From DATADW01 sp963733905 (lineage in GTDB: Bacteria; Actinomycetota; Acidimicrobiia; Spongiisociales; DATADW01): a stretch of 64,000 nt of DNA. The stretch covers positions 77,967 through 141,966 of the forward strand of contig CAVTEU010000019.1 of assembly GCA_963733905.1 (NCBI GenBank). The letters are read 5' to 3'. Shown here in pieces: positions 16,136 to 26,769 of this stretch (positions are counted from its first letter, which is position 1; the number at the start of each line of letters is the position of its first letter). The notes below the pieces were generated by a model. It saw only the letters and a list, made by a program, of their open reading frames with translations. It had not been told where the DNA came from and made no database searches. The position numbers and the translations under genes were made by a program.

Positions 16136-18209
16136 CTACCGTAGGAATGCCGCAGCGACGCCGCTGTCTACCGGGATGATCAGACCTGTGGTCTGGCTGA
16201 GCGACCCCCCGACCAGGGCGAGCGCCGCCTGCGCCACGTGCTCGGGGAGCACCTCCTGCTTGAGCAGCGTCCTGTTGGCGTAGAAGCGACCGAGTTCGTC
16301 CTCGGGGACGCCGTAGACCCTGGCCCGCTCCGCGCCCCACCCGCCGGCGAATATCCCCGAGCCTTTCACCACCCCGTCGGGGTTGATCCCATTGACCCGG
16401 ATCCCCCACTCGCCGAGCTCGGCGGCGAGCAGCCGGACCTGGTGGGCCTGGCTCGCCTTGGCCGACCCGTACGCGAGGTTGTTCGGCCCGGCAACCACGG
16501 CGTTCTTGCTGACCACGTAGACGATGTCGCCACCCGTTCCTTGGGCGATCATCGCCGCCGCGGCGTGTTTCGACACGAGGAACGAGCCCTTTGCCATCAC
16601 ATCGTGCTGCAGGTCCCAGTCCTTCTCGGTGGTCTCGAGCAGCGTCTTCGAGATGGACAGCCCGGCGTTGTTGACGACGATGTCGACCCCTCCGTAGCGG
16701 AGCAGCACCTCATCGATCGCCGCCTGAACGGCTTCCGGGTCGGAGACATCGGCCTGGACGCCCATCGCCGTGTCGGTCGTTCCGATCTCATCGGCGGTCT
16801 GGGCCGCCGCATCGGGGTCGATGTCGGCCACCGCCACCGCCGCCCCGTTCTCGCTGAAGATGGCGGCGATGGCCCGCCCGATCCCCGAGCCGCCCCCAGT
16901 CACCAACGCCACCTTGCCGGTCAGCGGCTTGGGAGGAGGTCGCCGCCTCAGCTTCATCTCCTCCAGCATCCAGTACTCGATCCGGAACTTCTCCCGCTCG
17001 GGTACCGGCGCGTAGGTGGAAACCGATTCGGCCCCCTTGATCACGTTGATGGCGTTGATGTAGAACTCGCCGGCTATCCGGGCGCTCGGAGCATCCGGCC
17101 CGAAGCTGAACATCCCCACGCCCGGGACCAGGACGATGGCGGGGTCGGCCCCCCGCATCGGCGGTGTCTCCTCGTCGGCGTACCGCTGGTAGTAGCGGCG
17201 GTACTCCTCGCGGTACTCGGCGTGCAGTTCGTTGAACCGCTCGATCTGCGCCTCGATCGGCTCGGTGTGCGGCAGGTCGAGCAGCAACGGTCTGACCTTG
17301 GTGCGGATGAAGTGGTCGGGACACGAGGTCCCTAGCGGCACCACCCGGGGAGCCGCCTCGCGACCGATGAAATCGAGCACCAGATCGTCATCGAACCAAT
17401 GACCCACCACGGGGCTGTCGGTGGAGCAGGCGCCGCGGATCACCGGCGCCAAGGCGGCGGCGCGCCTCCGTCGCTCCTCCGGGGCCAGCGGCTCGAATCC
17501 GGGGCGGAGCGGTCCCAACGGATCGGGGCGACCGTGCGTCTCCAGGAACTCCGCTGCTGTGCGGATGATCGCCAGCGTCGTCGCCTCGCATTGCTCGGAG
17601 GTCTCGCCCCACGTCGTCAGCCCGTGCCCGCCCAAGACCACGCCCCTCAGGCTGGGTCGGTCGCGCGCCATCTCGGCGATGTTGAGGCCCAACTCGAACC
17701 CGGGTCGCCTCCACGGGACCCAGCCGACCTCGTCGCCGAAGCACTGCTTGGTCAGCGCCTCACCGTCGGCGGCCGCCGCCAGAGCGATGACCGCATCGGG
17801 GTGGAGATGATCGACATGGGCCGGTTCCAACAGACCGTGCATGGCGGTGTCGATGCTCGGTGCCGCACCCGGCGGTCCAAAACCGCAGTAGTCGAGGAGA
17901 GACTGCATCTCGTCCTCGTGCTCCTCCCCCCGGTAGACCGAGCGGAGCGCCCGCAGCCGATCCAACCGGAGAGCGGCCAGTTGGTCGGACGCCGAGCGTC
18001 CCCAGATCTCCACCCGAGCCCTTGACCCACATGACCTCGACCTCGTCGTCCGATGCCGGGTCAACCGCCGTCGCCTTGGCCGAGGTGTTGCCACCGCCGT
18101 AGTTGGTGTTGCGACGGTCGGCGCCCAGCCGGTTGGAGCGCGCCAGGAGCTCGCGACCGCCGGACCGGCGAGCTCTGGATCGCTGCTCGATCTCATGCTC
18201 GCTCCACAA
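16136..18209 (-). CDS. rhaD: Bifunctional rhamnulose-1-phosphate aldolase / short-chain dehydrogenase (frame breaks near N-terminus)
   Basis: About 690 residues with two catalytic parts. Residues about 1-390 are a class II aldolase (NTNYGGGNTSAK phosphate loop; AAHVDHLHPDAVIALAAA with two zinc histidines; GVVLGGHGLTTWG) that cleaves rhamnulose-1-phosphate to DHAP and L-lactaldehyde. Residues about 420-690 are an SDR (VALVTGGGSGIGRA, VNNAGLS, YGSAKASQ with Tyr-x3-Lys) that should oxidise lactaldehyde. This matches the RhaD-ADH/RhaEW family. The first 60 residues read in one frame (TTG 18209; ATG 18196 with GGAG is an alternative) and the rest in another, with a break near 18000. The continuous frame linking it to the binding protein upstream is an artefact. 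Confidence 0.88.
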
Positions 18210-18219
18210 TCAGGACAGG

Positions 18220-18249
18220 TTCCGGGCCCGGCCGAAGCCGGGCCCGGAA
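18220..18249 (-). terminator. 13-bp intercistronic hairpin with TTCG loop
   Basis: On the minus strand TTCCGGGCCCGGC, TTCG, GCCGGGCCCGGAA form a perfect 13-bp stem closed by a C(UUCG)G tetraloop, one of the most stable RNA folds. It begins 6 bases after the binding-protein stop and ends 10 bases before the aldolase start, with no U tract. Most likely it protects the upstream mRNA or partly terminates, raising binding protein over catabolic enzymes. Confidence 0.75.
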
Positions 18250-18255
18250 ATCCAG

Positions 18256-19445
18256 TCATCCCTCCACGTTGCTCTCGTCGTACACGGTGAACGGGCCCAT
18301 GAGCACCCTGAGGCCGGCATCGCGACCTCGGATCTGTCGTGATGGTGTACTCACCCATCCGCCCGGCGACGAACGCCTGCCCGTCCGCGGCCTCGATCTG
18401 CTCGGTGGCTATCCCGTAGGCCACGTAGTAGGCCAGATAGCCGAGGTCGACGAAGCTCCACAGGGCGAACTGGGGGGCGCACCCGCTCAGGGTGTACTCG
18501 GCCATCTCGTCGGGGAGACCCAAGCCGGACACCTTGACCTGGTCGCACAGACCCTCCTGGGTCATCGCCTGTGCGGCAGCGACGATGCCGACCGTGGTCG
18601 GCGCCATGATCAACTCCAGGTCGGGATGCGAGTCCACCAGCGCCAATGCCTGGGTGACCGAGTCCTCGGCGACGTCGTTGCCGTACACCGTGTCGACCAA
18701 TTCGAGGTTGGCGTACTCGGGGCCGGCGAGGGCCTCCTCCATCGCTGCGATCCAGGCGTTCTGGTTAGCGGCCTCGGGGGTCGCCGAAAGGATGGCGAAC
18801 TGCCCACCGTCTTCGCCAAGAATTTCGAGCGCCATGTCGGCCATGACCTGGCCGGTTTCGTCGAAGTCCACCTGGGCGATGAAGACGCTCTCGCCCTCAG
18901 CCGAGGGAATCGGCGAGTCCCAGCTGACCACCGGGATGCCGGCGTCGGCCGCCGCCTGCGCAGATGGTGCCAGCTCGTCGCCAGCGTTGTTCGAAACCAT
19001 GATGGCTTGAACGCCTTGGGTCACCGCGTTGGTCATGAACTCGATCTGCCCGGTGGCCTCACCGCAGTCAGCCGGGCCGACGAACTCCGCCGGGTCCGAG
19101 CCGAGTTCTTCGGCGGCCTCCATCGCGCCCTCGTTGGCCTGGGGAAAGACCGGGATGTTGGTGCACTTGGGCAAGAACACGCTCGAGATGGCGCCGGCCG
19201 CCCTCGATGGTCACCGCTTCGCCGCTGGCCGTGGTCCCCTCGGTGGTCGTCTCCGTGGCGACAGTTGTCTCCGCAGCCACGGTGGTCTCCGCAGCGAGGG
19301 TGGTCTCCGCGGCGGGGGCCGTGGTCTCGGCGGCCGTCGTCTCTCCGGTGGCCACCGTCGTGTCGCCCGCTCCCCCGCCGCAGGCGGCGATGAAGATGGC
19401 AGCCACGGCGAGCGCCAACGCCCACCTACTTGTAATTGATTTCAC
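18256..19445 (-). CDS. rhaS: Rhamnose ABC transporter substrate-binding lipoprotein (three frame breaks)
   Basis: Periplasmic-binding-protein-type solute receptor of about 395 residues. GTG 19445 has a very strong site (AAGGAGGAGAG). A lipoprotein signal (ALALAVAAIFIAAC) is followed by a Thr/Ala/Glu-rich linker built on ETTVAAETT units and a peripla_BP_4 fold (PVVSWDSPIPSAEGESVFIA, FAILSATPEAANQNAW, GLGLPDEMAEYTLSG). After GRMGEYTITTD two breaks lead to the end GPFTVYDESNVEG and TGA 18256; another break lies near 19190. Context with rhamnose enzymes gives the substrate. The linker style is common in Acidimicrobiia-like lipoproteins. Confidence 0.87.
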
Positions 19446-19508
19446 GATGCTCTCCTCCTTGCTCGGCTCCTCACGGGCGAGTCGTCTTGCGCGCTTCACC
19501 ACCTCCAG

Positions 19509-20501
19509 TCATGCGTTGTGCAGCGCCGCGGTTCGAGTAGGCGCTGTGTTGCGTCGTCGTGCGCGGACCCTCTCCACGATGTTCGGGATCAGGACCGATC
19601 CGATCAGCAAGAGCCCGATCACGCCCGTTTGGACGATGCCATCGACGTTGGCGAGACCGAGCCCGTTGCGGATGTTGAGGACAGTGAATATGGCGAGGAC
19701 GACACCGAGCATCGAACCGGAGCCACCAAAGATGCTGACCCCGCCCAGCAGCACCATCGTGATGATGTCGAGTTCGAAGAACTCCCCGAGGCTCCCCCGC
19801 ACTGACCCGACCCGCGCCGCGAAGAGGACACCGGCCAGAGCCGCTACCAGCCCGGAGGCTATGAACAGCCGCAGCTTGACCCAGGAAACATTGAGACCCG
19901 AGAAGCGGGCGACATCGGCGCTGTCACCGATCACGTAAACAGTCCGCCCGAATGGAGTCGCTTCGAGGAGGACCCAGGCGGCTGCGAGCCCGACGACGAA
20001 GATCACCACCGCCACCGGGAATGGGCCCAACGATGTCGTTTGCCCGAGTTGGTCGAACCACGCCGGGAAGTCGCCCACCGACCGGTCTTCGAGCAACACC
20101 CGGGCCGCTCCCCGGAAGCCGATGAGCCCGGCAAGGGTGACCACGAGCGACGGAAGCCCGAGGCGGGCGACGAGCAGCCCTTGGAGCGCACCGGCCAGAG
20201 CACCGGCGAGCAGCGCAACGAGGATGGCCACGGCGAGGGGGACCGAGCCGCCCGCGTAGAGCGTCGCCATCAGCGCCGCCGAGAACCCCATCACCGAGGC
20301 GACCGAGAGGTCGATCTCCCCGTTGATGATCACGAAGGCCATGACCACCGCCACGATGACCTTCTCGATCGAAAGCCAGAAGAGGTTGATGAAGTTGCCG
20401 CCACCCAGGTAGAAGGGCGACAGGGAGAGGTTGATCGCGATGGTGACGAGGAGGATCCCGAAGAGGATGACCTCCCAGCGGTGTCCCCGTGGCCCATTCA
20501 C
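19509..20501 (-). CDS. rhaQ: Rhamnose ABC transporter permease
   Basis: An intact 330-residue CUT2 (ribose/xylose-type) permease with about nine hydrophobic helices. The family motif IINGEIDLSVASVMGFSAAL lies near residue 70, followed by GLPSLVVTLAGLIGFRG and, toward the end, VLLGGVSIFGGSGSMLG (EAA-like cytoplasmic loop). GTG 20501 overlaps the preceding permease stop (GTGA). The C-terminus is basic (RVRARRRN). It pairs with the 20498-21578 permease to form a heterodimeric channel. The P/Q naming follows the Rhizobium rha system and is only by position. Confidence 0.88.
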   Translation of the reverse strand: MNGPRGHRWEVILFGILLVTIAINLSLSPFYLGGGNFINLFWLSIEKVIVAVVMAFVIINGEIDLSVASVMGFSAALMATLYAGGSVPLAVAILVALLAGALAGALQGLLVARLGLPSLVVTLAGLIGFRGAARVLLEDRSVGDFPAWFDQLGQTTSLGPFPVAVVIFVVGLAAAWVLLEATPFGRTVYVIGDSADVARFSGLNVSWVKLRLFIASGLVAALAGVLFAARVGSVRGSLGEFFELDIITMVLLGGVSIFGGSGSMLGVVLAIFTVLNIRNGLGLANVDGIVQTGVIGLLLIGSVLIPNIVERVRARRRNTAPTRTAALHNA

Positions 20502-21578
20502 GCATCGGCGGCCCCCGGCAACTCGACCACTTCGTGGGTGGCTGCTCCGGTCATCCGCCTCGCCTCGGTCGACCATCTCCGGACGAACCAGCGGTTGAGC
20601 ACCGTGTCGAGCACGACGGCAGCCAGAATGAGCACGCCGAGAAAGGCATCCCGCCAGAACTCGCTCACCTGCTCCACCCTGACCAGGCTCAGCTCCAGGG
20701 TGTCGATGAGCACCGCTCCGAGCAGTGCCCCCACCATCGTCCCCGACCCGCCGAGGATGCTGACGCCCCCCACAACTGCCGCCGCCACCGCCTCGAGCTC
20801 GATACCGGCGCCGGCGGTAGCGCTGATCGTGCCCACCCTCGCCATGAGCATGAAACCGGCCAGCCCTGCCAGGGCACCCGAACCAACGAACGACCAGCAC
20901 ACCAGGCGCGGGACCGGGAGACCGGCCTGGAGGGCAGCCTCGGGGTTGGAGCCGATGGCGTACAGCCTCCGCCCCCAGCGGAGGTTCGCCAGCACCCATT
21001 GGAGAACGCCGAAGATCACCAGTGTGACGACGAACACCAGCCGAAGGTCGAACCCCCCGACCGACACCAGCGTGACCTGGTTGAGCTCGAGCACCCACCC
21101 CGGGAGAGAGCCGGCGGCGATGTTCTCGCCACCCGAGTAGATGCCGAGCAGCGTGCGGAACACCGCCAGCGTGCCGAGGGTGACGATGATCGCCGGCACC
21201 CGCCCGTAGGCAACGAGGAGTCCGTTGACCGCCCCAAGAACGGCGCCGACCCCGATCGCGACCAATGCGGCCACGACCGGGTGTGCTCCGCCGTTTGCCA
21301 CCAGGAAGTCGCCGGTCAGATATGCGGCGACACCGGCGACCGCCCCCACCGAGAGGTCGATATTGCGGCTGATGATCACCAACGCCTGGCCAGCGGCCAC
21401 GAGCGCCACGATCACCACGCTTGCCGTCACCCGATTGAAGAACCGCCCGCTCAGATACCCCTCGACGATCACGCCGAAGACGATCACCGAGACGGCGATG
21501 ATCCCGAGCAGCACGAACTCCTTGACCCGCTCGGGCGCGGAGCCAACGACCCCCCCTGCTGAACGAGGCAGTGGTCAT
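20498..21578 (-). CDS. rhaP: Rhamnose ABC transporter permease (frame break near start)
   Basis: CUT2 permease of about 358 residues. The start ATG 21578 overlaps the ATPase stop (ATGA). The first about ten codons (MTTASFSRG) run into a C7 homopolymer at 21550-21556, where one base appears wrong. The frame then continues with APERVKEFVLLGIIAVSVIV. Key motif IISRNIDLSVGAVAGVAAYL, substrate-side motif VPAIIVTLGTLAVFRT and the EAA-like VGGVSILGGSGTMVGALLGA are present. Together with the next gene it forms the membrane channel for rhamnose. Confidence 0.87.
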
Positions 21579-23070
21579 GACACCCCCAACGCGGCCGTCA
21601 TCACCCGCTCCTGCGTGGCCTCGCCGCGGTCGAAGATTCCGCGCAGCAGACCTTCTCGCATCACCGCCACCCGGTCGCTCATGGCGAGCACCTCGGGCAG
21701 GTCGGACGAGATGAGGAGGATGGCGACGCCCTCGCGGGCCAGCTGGTCGATGAAGTGGTGCACCTCGGCCTTGGCCCCGATGTCGATTCCTCGGGTGGGC
21801 TCGTCGAGGATCAGGAGCCGTGGCCCGGCGTTGAGCCACTTGGCCAGCATCGTCTTCTGCTGATTTCCCCCCGAGAGGCGCGACACGGGTGCGGCGAGGC
21901 TGGCGGTGCGGATCCCCAACCGGTCGCGTAAGCGCACCCGCTGCCGCTCGCTCGCCCGACCGGTCGATCAACCCCAACCCTGTGCGGTACCGGCGCAGGG
22001 TCGCCATCGTGATATTGGCCGTCACCGACTGGGGCATCGACAGGCCCAGCTTGCGTCGATCCTCGGACAGGTAGGCGATCCCGAGGCGCAGGGCGTCCTC
22101 GGGTGAGCGGATGACGACCGTTTCGCCGTCGAGCGAGATCGCCCCGGCATCGGCCGGAGCAATACCGAACAGAGCCAGTGCCACGTCGGTGCGGCCCGGC
22201 GCCGACCAGCCCTGCCATGCCCAGGATCTCACCCCGATGGAGATCGAAGCTGACGTCGGAGAAGACGCCCAGCCGCCCAAGGGCGCTCACCGAGAGCAGT
22301 TTCTCGCCGGGTTGGTGATCGCCGCGGGCGAAGAACTCCCCCGGGTCGCGGCCGACCATCTCCCTGATCAGCGACTCCTCGGTGACCTCGCCGGCCGGTC
22401 TGGTCGAAATGTGCCTGCCATCGCGGAAGACGGATATGCGGTCGGCGATTGCAAACACCTCTTCGAGACGGTGGGTGACGAAGAGGATCCCGATACCCGC
22501 GTCGCGGAGTCGGCGCATCTGACGGAACAGCCGATCGACCTCGTGGGCCGACAATGCCGCTGTCGGCTCGTCCATGATCAGCACCCGCACGTCGATCGAG
22601 ATTGCCTTGGCGATCTCCACCGCCTGCTGGCCGGCGACCGACAGCCCGGCAGCGGGGAGCTTCGGGTCGAGGTCGATATCGAGCGTCGCCAGGATCTTCT
22701 CGGCATCGGCGTATAGCGCCGACCAGTCGACCCGCCATCCCCCACCCTGGTGACTCATGGCGATGTTCTCGGCGACACTCAGGTCGGGGAAGATCGACGG
22801 TTCCTGGTAGATGGCGGCGATCCCGAGCCGCTGCGCCTCGGCTGTGTCGCGAGGGGCGATCGCCTCGCCTTGGAGGCGGATCGAACCCTCGTCAGGAGGG
22901 AAGATCCCGGTGACCAGCTTGATCAGCGTGGACTTGCCCGCCCCGTTCTCGCCGACCAGGGCGTGGATCTCGCCGGAACGGAGCGTGAGGTCCACGTCGG
23001 AGAGCGCTTGCGTCGCACCGAACCGCTTGGACACGCCCTCGATGACGAGGAGAGGCGCTTCCTCCGTCAT
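21575..23070 (-). CDS. rhaT: Rhamnose ABC transporter ATP-binding protein, two NBDs (frame breaks)
   Basis: CUT2 ATPase with two nucleotide-binding domains, about 498 residues. NBD1: Walker A GENGAGKSTLIKL, Q-loop AIYQEPSIFPDLSVAE, signature LSVAGQQAVEIAKA, Walker B VLIMDEPTAALS. NBD2: LSEDRRKLGLSMPQSV, signature RLSGGNQQKTMLAKWL, LLILDEPTRGIDIGAKAEV. NBD2 lacks an obvious Walker A around GLVGAG-RTDVAL, as is normal for RbsA-like proteins. Breaks lie near 22205 and 21945. ATG 23070 is chosen for MTEEAPLLVIEGVSKRFG. It is the first gene of the operon. Confidence 0.9.
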
Positions 23071-23136
23071 GCGGTCCACGGAAGCGTGATCAGCCAGACA
23101 CCCGTTCCCACCCGACCGCCTCCTCAACGTTCAAAG

Positions 23137-23163
23137 GTGTGAATTCTCACACTACCTCACACC
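23137..23163. promoter_or_regulatory. Operator-like triple half-site upstream of the rhamnose operon
   Basis: GTGTGA at 23137-23142 and TCACAC at 23147-23152 form an inverted repeat around ATTC, and a second reverse half-site TCACACC follows at 23157-23163. It lies 67-93 bp upstream of the first operon gene. The size and symmetry suit a DeoR-type repressor, so it is the best candidate target of the regulator at 12737-13502. I did not find the motif elsewhere in the window. Confidence 0.6.
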
Positions 23164-23354
23164 GCTGGACGCGGGAAGCCTGCTCTTTCGCGGCACATCT
23201 CCGACTCGTCAAAGCGCCGCTGGCGGTTAGACGACGTTTGACTATCCGGCACCGATCGACCCTCTCGAGGAACCATTGAGAGTACCGTCAACCCAGGTCG
23301 GCCGTCTCGGTGCTCGCGGTGCATCTCCGATTCGGTCGAGTGGCCGGTCGATCC
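23164..23354. other. Intergenic stretch between rhamnose promoter and NarL-type gene
   Basis: Together with the operator this gap is 284 bases. I see no ORF with homology and no hairpin. On the minus strand it must hold the rhamnose promoter, and a TTGACG near 23205 is a possible -35 with no clear -10. Confidence 0.4.
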
Positions 23355-24000
23355 TTAGGAGCGGAGGAAGGCGAGGACGGCAAGCACCCTTCGATGGTCG
23401 TCGGGGGCGGGGAGCAGGCCGAGCTTGGTGAAGATGCTTGCGAACGTGACCCTCCACCGTCTTCGTGTTGAGATACATCCGTTCGGAGATCGCCTGGTTG
23501 GACCGGCCCTCCGCCATCAAAGTCAGCACCTCGCGCTCTCGATCGGTGAGCGTGTCGAGCGGGCTTGACTCTCGGGCCCGCCCCACGAGGCTCGCCACGA
23601 CCTCCGGATCGATGACCGACCCACCGGCACCGACGCGGCGCACCGCATCGGTGAACTCCCGCACGTCGGCGACTCGATCCTTGAGCAGATAGCCGAGGCC
23701 CCCCGCTCCGCCGGCGAACAACTCCAGGGCGTAGGTCGTCTCGACGTACTGCGACAAGACGAGCACTCCGATTTCGGGTTGCTTCGACCGGATCTGGTGG
23801 GCGGCGCGCAGGCCTTCGTCGGTAAACGTCGGGGGCATGCGAACATCCACCACCGCCACGTCGGGGGGGTCAGCCCTGATCGCTTCCAGCAGCTCATCCG
23901 CAGTCCCGGTCTGGGCGACGACGTGGAAGCCGGAGTCGGACAGCAATCGCGCCACGCCCTCCCGAAGCAGGATCGAGTCGTCGGCGAGTGCGACCCGCAT
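23355..24000 (-). CDS. NarL/FixJ-family response regulator (one frame break)
   Basis: Two-component regulator of about 215 residues. Receiver: MRVALADDSILLREGVARLL with the acidic pair, phospho-Asp in VAVVDVRMPP, Lys in GYLLKDRVAD. LuxR-type helix-turn-helix: LDTLTDREREVLTLMAEGRS and NQAISERMYLNTKTVEGHV. The final helix continues in another frame (SIFTKLGLLPAPDDHRRVLA) to TAA 23357, so one indel lies near 23440. ATG 24000. It is downstream of a HisKA_3 kinase, the usual partner class for NarL regulators, with a cyclase gene between them. Confidence 0.87.
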
Positions 24001-24039
24001 GGATCGGGCGGGATCGGCTCGCGGTCCGGGTGAGCAGCT

Positions 24040-24614
24040 TTACCGGGTCGTCGGCGGGGACCACTCTGATCACCCTGACCGGGATCGGCACAGACCTTTC
24101 ACCCTTGTCTCGCCGTGGGCGACGTACCCCACATCGTCGATCGCACCGGCAAGGTGCACCACCTCGGGTGACGCCAGGATCTCACCGGGACCGGCCAGGC
24201 TGCAGAGCCGGGCGGCCAGGTTAAGCGAACCGCCCCGGTACCCGCCCTCGACGGTCACCGCCTCGCCCGCGTCCAAGCCCATTCCGACATAGAGGGGCAT
24301 CTCCGGTTCCTCGATGGCGTGCTCGCACCAACTGGCCCTGGAGACGCGACGCCGGCCAGGATCGCTTGCCGCGGCGAGTCGAACCCGACCAGCACCTCGT
24401 CGCCCTTGAAGTCGATCACCGCGCCGTGATGGGCCGCTGCGACCTCACCGGTCATGTCGACAAAGGCGGTGGTCAGCCGGCCTGCGGCCTCGTCGCCGTA
24501 CTCATGGGTGAACGACGTGTAACCGCGGATATCGGCGATGAGGAAGATCTTGACGCCGAGAAGGCACCGCCGGCAGATTCCGTGCCGCTCGTCATCGGAC
24601 ACCGGCTGGGCCAC
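24040..24614 (-). CDS. Class III adenylate/guanylate cyclase-type protein (frame breaks)
   Basis: Soluble cyclase domain of about 190 residues. Metal aspartates lie in FLIADIRGYTSFTHEYG and DFKGDEVLVGFDS. After a break near 24330 the chain continues with GGSLNLAARLCSLAGPGEIL, in which the transition-state Asn and Arg are present, so catalysis is plausible. The start is uncertain: GTG 24614 or GTG 24599 gives a short N-terminus with CRRC. The end is taken as TAA 24040 after a second small break at VIRVVPADDP. It lies between the kinase and the NarL regulator, all minus strand, suggesting that cyclic-nucleotide output is tied to the phosphorelay. Confidence 0.72.
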
Positions 24615-24676
24615 TGGAGTCCCGCTCGGCGAGCGACCCGCTCCCGCACCGTCGACTGGGCCGGCTCCGACCGGGA

Positions 24677-26769
24677 TCAGGCAGCGGAGCAGTCGTGCCC
24701 CTCTCCGAGCGGACTGCGCACCTCGATGACACCGCCGACCGCCTCCACTCGGTCGCTCAGCCCCGCAGACCCGACCCTCGCCCGGCGTCGGCGCCTCCCA
24801 CGCCGTCGTCGGACACCTCGACTCTGGAGCCACCCCGTCGTCGAGGCTGACGCGCACCCGGACGGCGGTCGCTCCCGAGTACTTGGCCGCGTTGGCCAGC
24901 CCCTCGGCGACGACGAAGTAGGCGGTGGCTTCGACCGCTGCGGGAAGACGACGCTCGAGTGTCGACTCCACCGTGGCCGGCACGGCGCTGCGATCGGTGA
25001 GCGAGGTCGAGCGCGGGGATCAACCCCCGATCGGTGAGGATCGCCGGGTGGATGCCTCTGGCCAGGTCGCGCAGCTCGCTCAGTGCGAGGTCCAACTCCT
25101 CCGAGGCCTGATCGAGCCGCTCTCCGAGCCTGCTCCTCGGAGTCGGTATCGACCATGCTCCCGCGCCATGCGGAGTGCGAGGGCTATCGAAACAAGCCGT
25201 TGCTGGGCCCCGTCATGGAGGTTCCGCTCCAGACGACGCCGCTCCTCGTCCTGGGCGGTCACCAGCCGCTGCCGCGAGCTGCGCAGCTCCTCGACCAGCC
25301 GGACGTTGCGCAACACCAGCCCGGCCTGGAGGCGAGATCCTCGAGCAGCTTCGCTTCCGCCGAATTGAGAGGATCGCTGCGGTGCTTGACCACGCTGATC
25401 ACACCGAGGAGCTCGCCCTGGTGGCGGACGGGGACGGCGGCGTCGGCGTCGGGAACCGACACCTGTGCCGTCCACCACGGTCGGCGGTTCGAGCGGAGGG
25501 CTGGCCTGAGTCTGACCAGACACGCCTCCCGCACCAAGTCCGGTCCGACCCGGAGCCAGACCTCCACCCGGGCGGCACCGATCCCTTCCGCCACCATGCC
25601 CGCGATCCGGGGCAGAAGCTCCTCGGTGGCCTGGGTGTGGGCCATCCTTCCCGAGAGATCCGACAGCACCTCGTAGGGCGTCGCCCGCTCGACCGTAGAC
25701 AACGCGGTTGGCGAAGCGCTGCACCCACTCGCGCATCGGTTGAAAGGCGACCGCCACCACCGCGGTGGCCACGATCGACAACACCAGGTTCCCCGAGCCG
25801 CCCACCAGGGTGCCGATCCCCACCACGAGGGCCACGTACACGACAGTGACGAACACGGCCAGAACCCCGTACACCAGGGTCTTGTTGATGACCACATCGA
25901 CGTCGTAGAGCCGGTAGCGGAGAATGGCGATCGCCGCCGAAACTGGGATGCCGGCCAGCAACAGAGCGAGAATGATCGTCGATCCACGCCGATTCGTCGA
26001 CCGCCGGAACCAGCGATGAGCGCAACAACCCAAGCGACCAGGAGACGCTACCGCAAAGAGGAGCCACTTCAACTGCGCTCGCAGCTCGACATCGGCCCGT
26101 GCGATAACGCACCACCAGCGAGGCCAGCGCCAAGACGCGAGAGCAGCGCCCAGCGCCAGGTAGACGACGCCGAATACGGCGACTGTCTTCCTCGTCATGA
26201 GGCGAAGCCTTGGCGACGCCGATCGGGTTGGGCACCGTCACCTCCTGACCACTGCGGAGTTGAACGTGATGAGCTACGGGTTGGAAGACGGTGGAGCACC
26301 ATGAAGCCCGACCGCGAGCACGAGGGCCGCCCAACCGACCCAGGCCCACCGCGGGCTCGGCGGATGTCCCGTGGGGAACAGCAGAGCCGGGAAGACCAGC
26401 GCGAAGGACCAGGGTCGGGTTCCAGAACAGCTCTCCCACGATGGCGGTGAATGCCCCGGGACGGAGCGCCGGGCTCGGCCAACCGCAGCCCCCAGCAGCT
26501 GGACGGCGGCGCCCAGCATCGGGCGCCAGCCCGATGAAGGCGAACAAGGGCCCGAGATCGGTGCCCAGGCACTCGCAGCATCAGCACCGCACCCACGACC
26601 GCGAAGGAGAAGAAGGCGAAAGCCGACGGGAATCTCCTCGAGGCTGAGGTCATTGAGCGAGGTAGTCGCTGATCAAGGAGTGACACGGCCAGGACTCCGG
26701 CGACAACGATCACCGCCCATCCGGCGACGGTCCACCGGAGGCTTCGAGCACGCCCTCGCGTCCGGTCAT
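24677..26769 (-). CDS. Sensor histidine kinase, HisKA_3 type with GAF (about seven frame breaks)
   Basis: Membrane sensor kinase of about 690 residues. ATG 26769 overlaps the stop of the upstream receiver gene. Several hydrophobic helices are seen in alternating frames (WAVIVVAGVLAVSLLDQR; AFFSFAVVGAVLMLR; ALLLAGIPVSAAIAILRYR). The marker LYDVDVVINKTLVYG, a further helix pair, a GAF domain (LSGRMAHTQATEELLPRIAG), HisKA_3 (ERRRLERNLHDGAQQRLVSI) and HATPase pieces (EGLANAAKYSGATAV; LSDRVEAVGGVIEVRSPLGE) follow, ending at 24677. This arrangement is a known actinobacterial NarL-partner kinase. The input signal is unknown. Confidence 0.78.

Noticed and set aside
16136..19180. A single 1,014-codon open frame joining a sugar-binding protein to an aldolase-dehydrogenase
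   Set aside because: The middle 100 residues have no homology, and the proper C-terminus of the receptor and N-terminus of the aldolase are found in the other frames with a hairpin between them. It is a frame-error chimera, not a fusion.
19509..22280. A 923-codon frame apparently joining ATPase, permease and permease
   Set aside because: Separate starts with GTGA/ATGA overlaps and correct frames for each gene are visible; the linking segments are arginine-rich out-of-frame translation.
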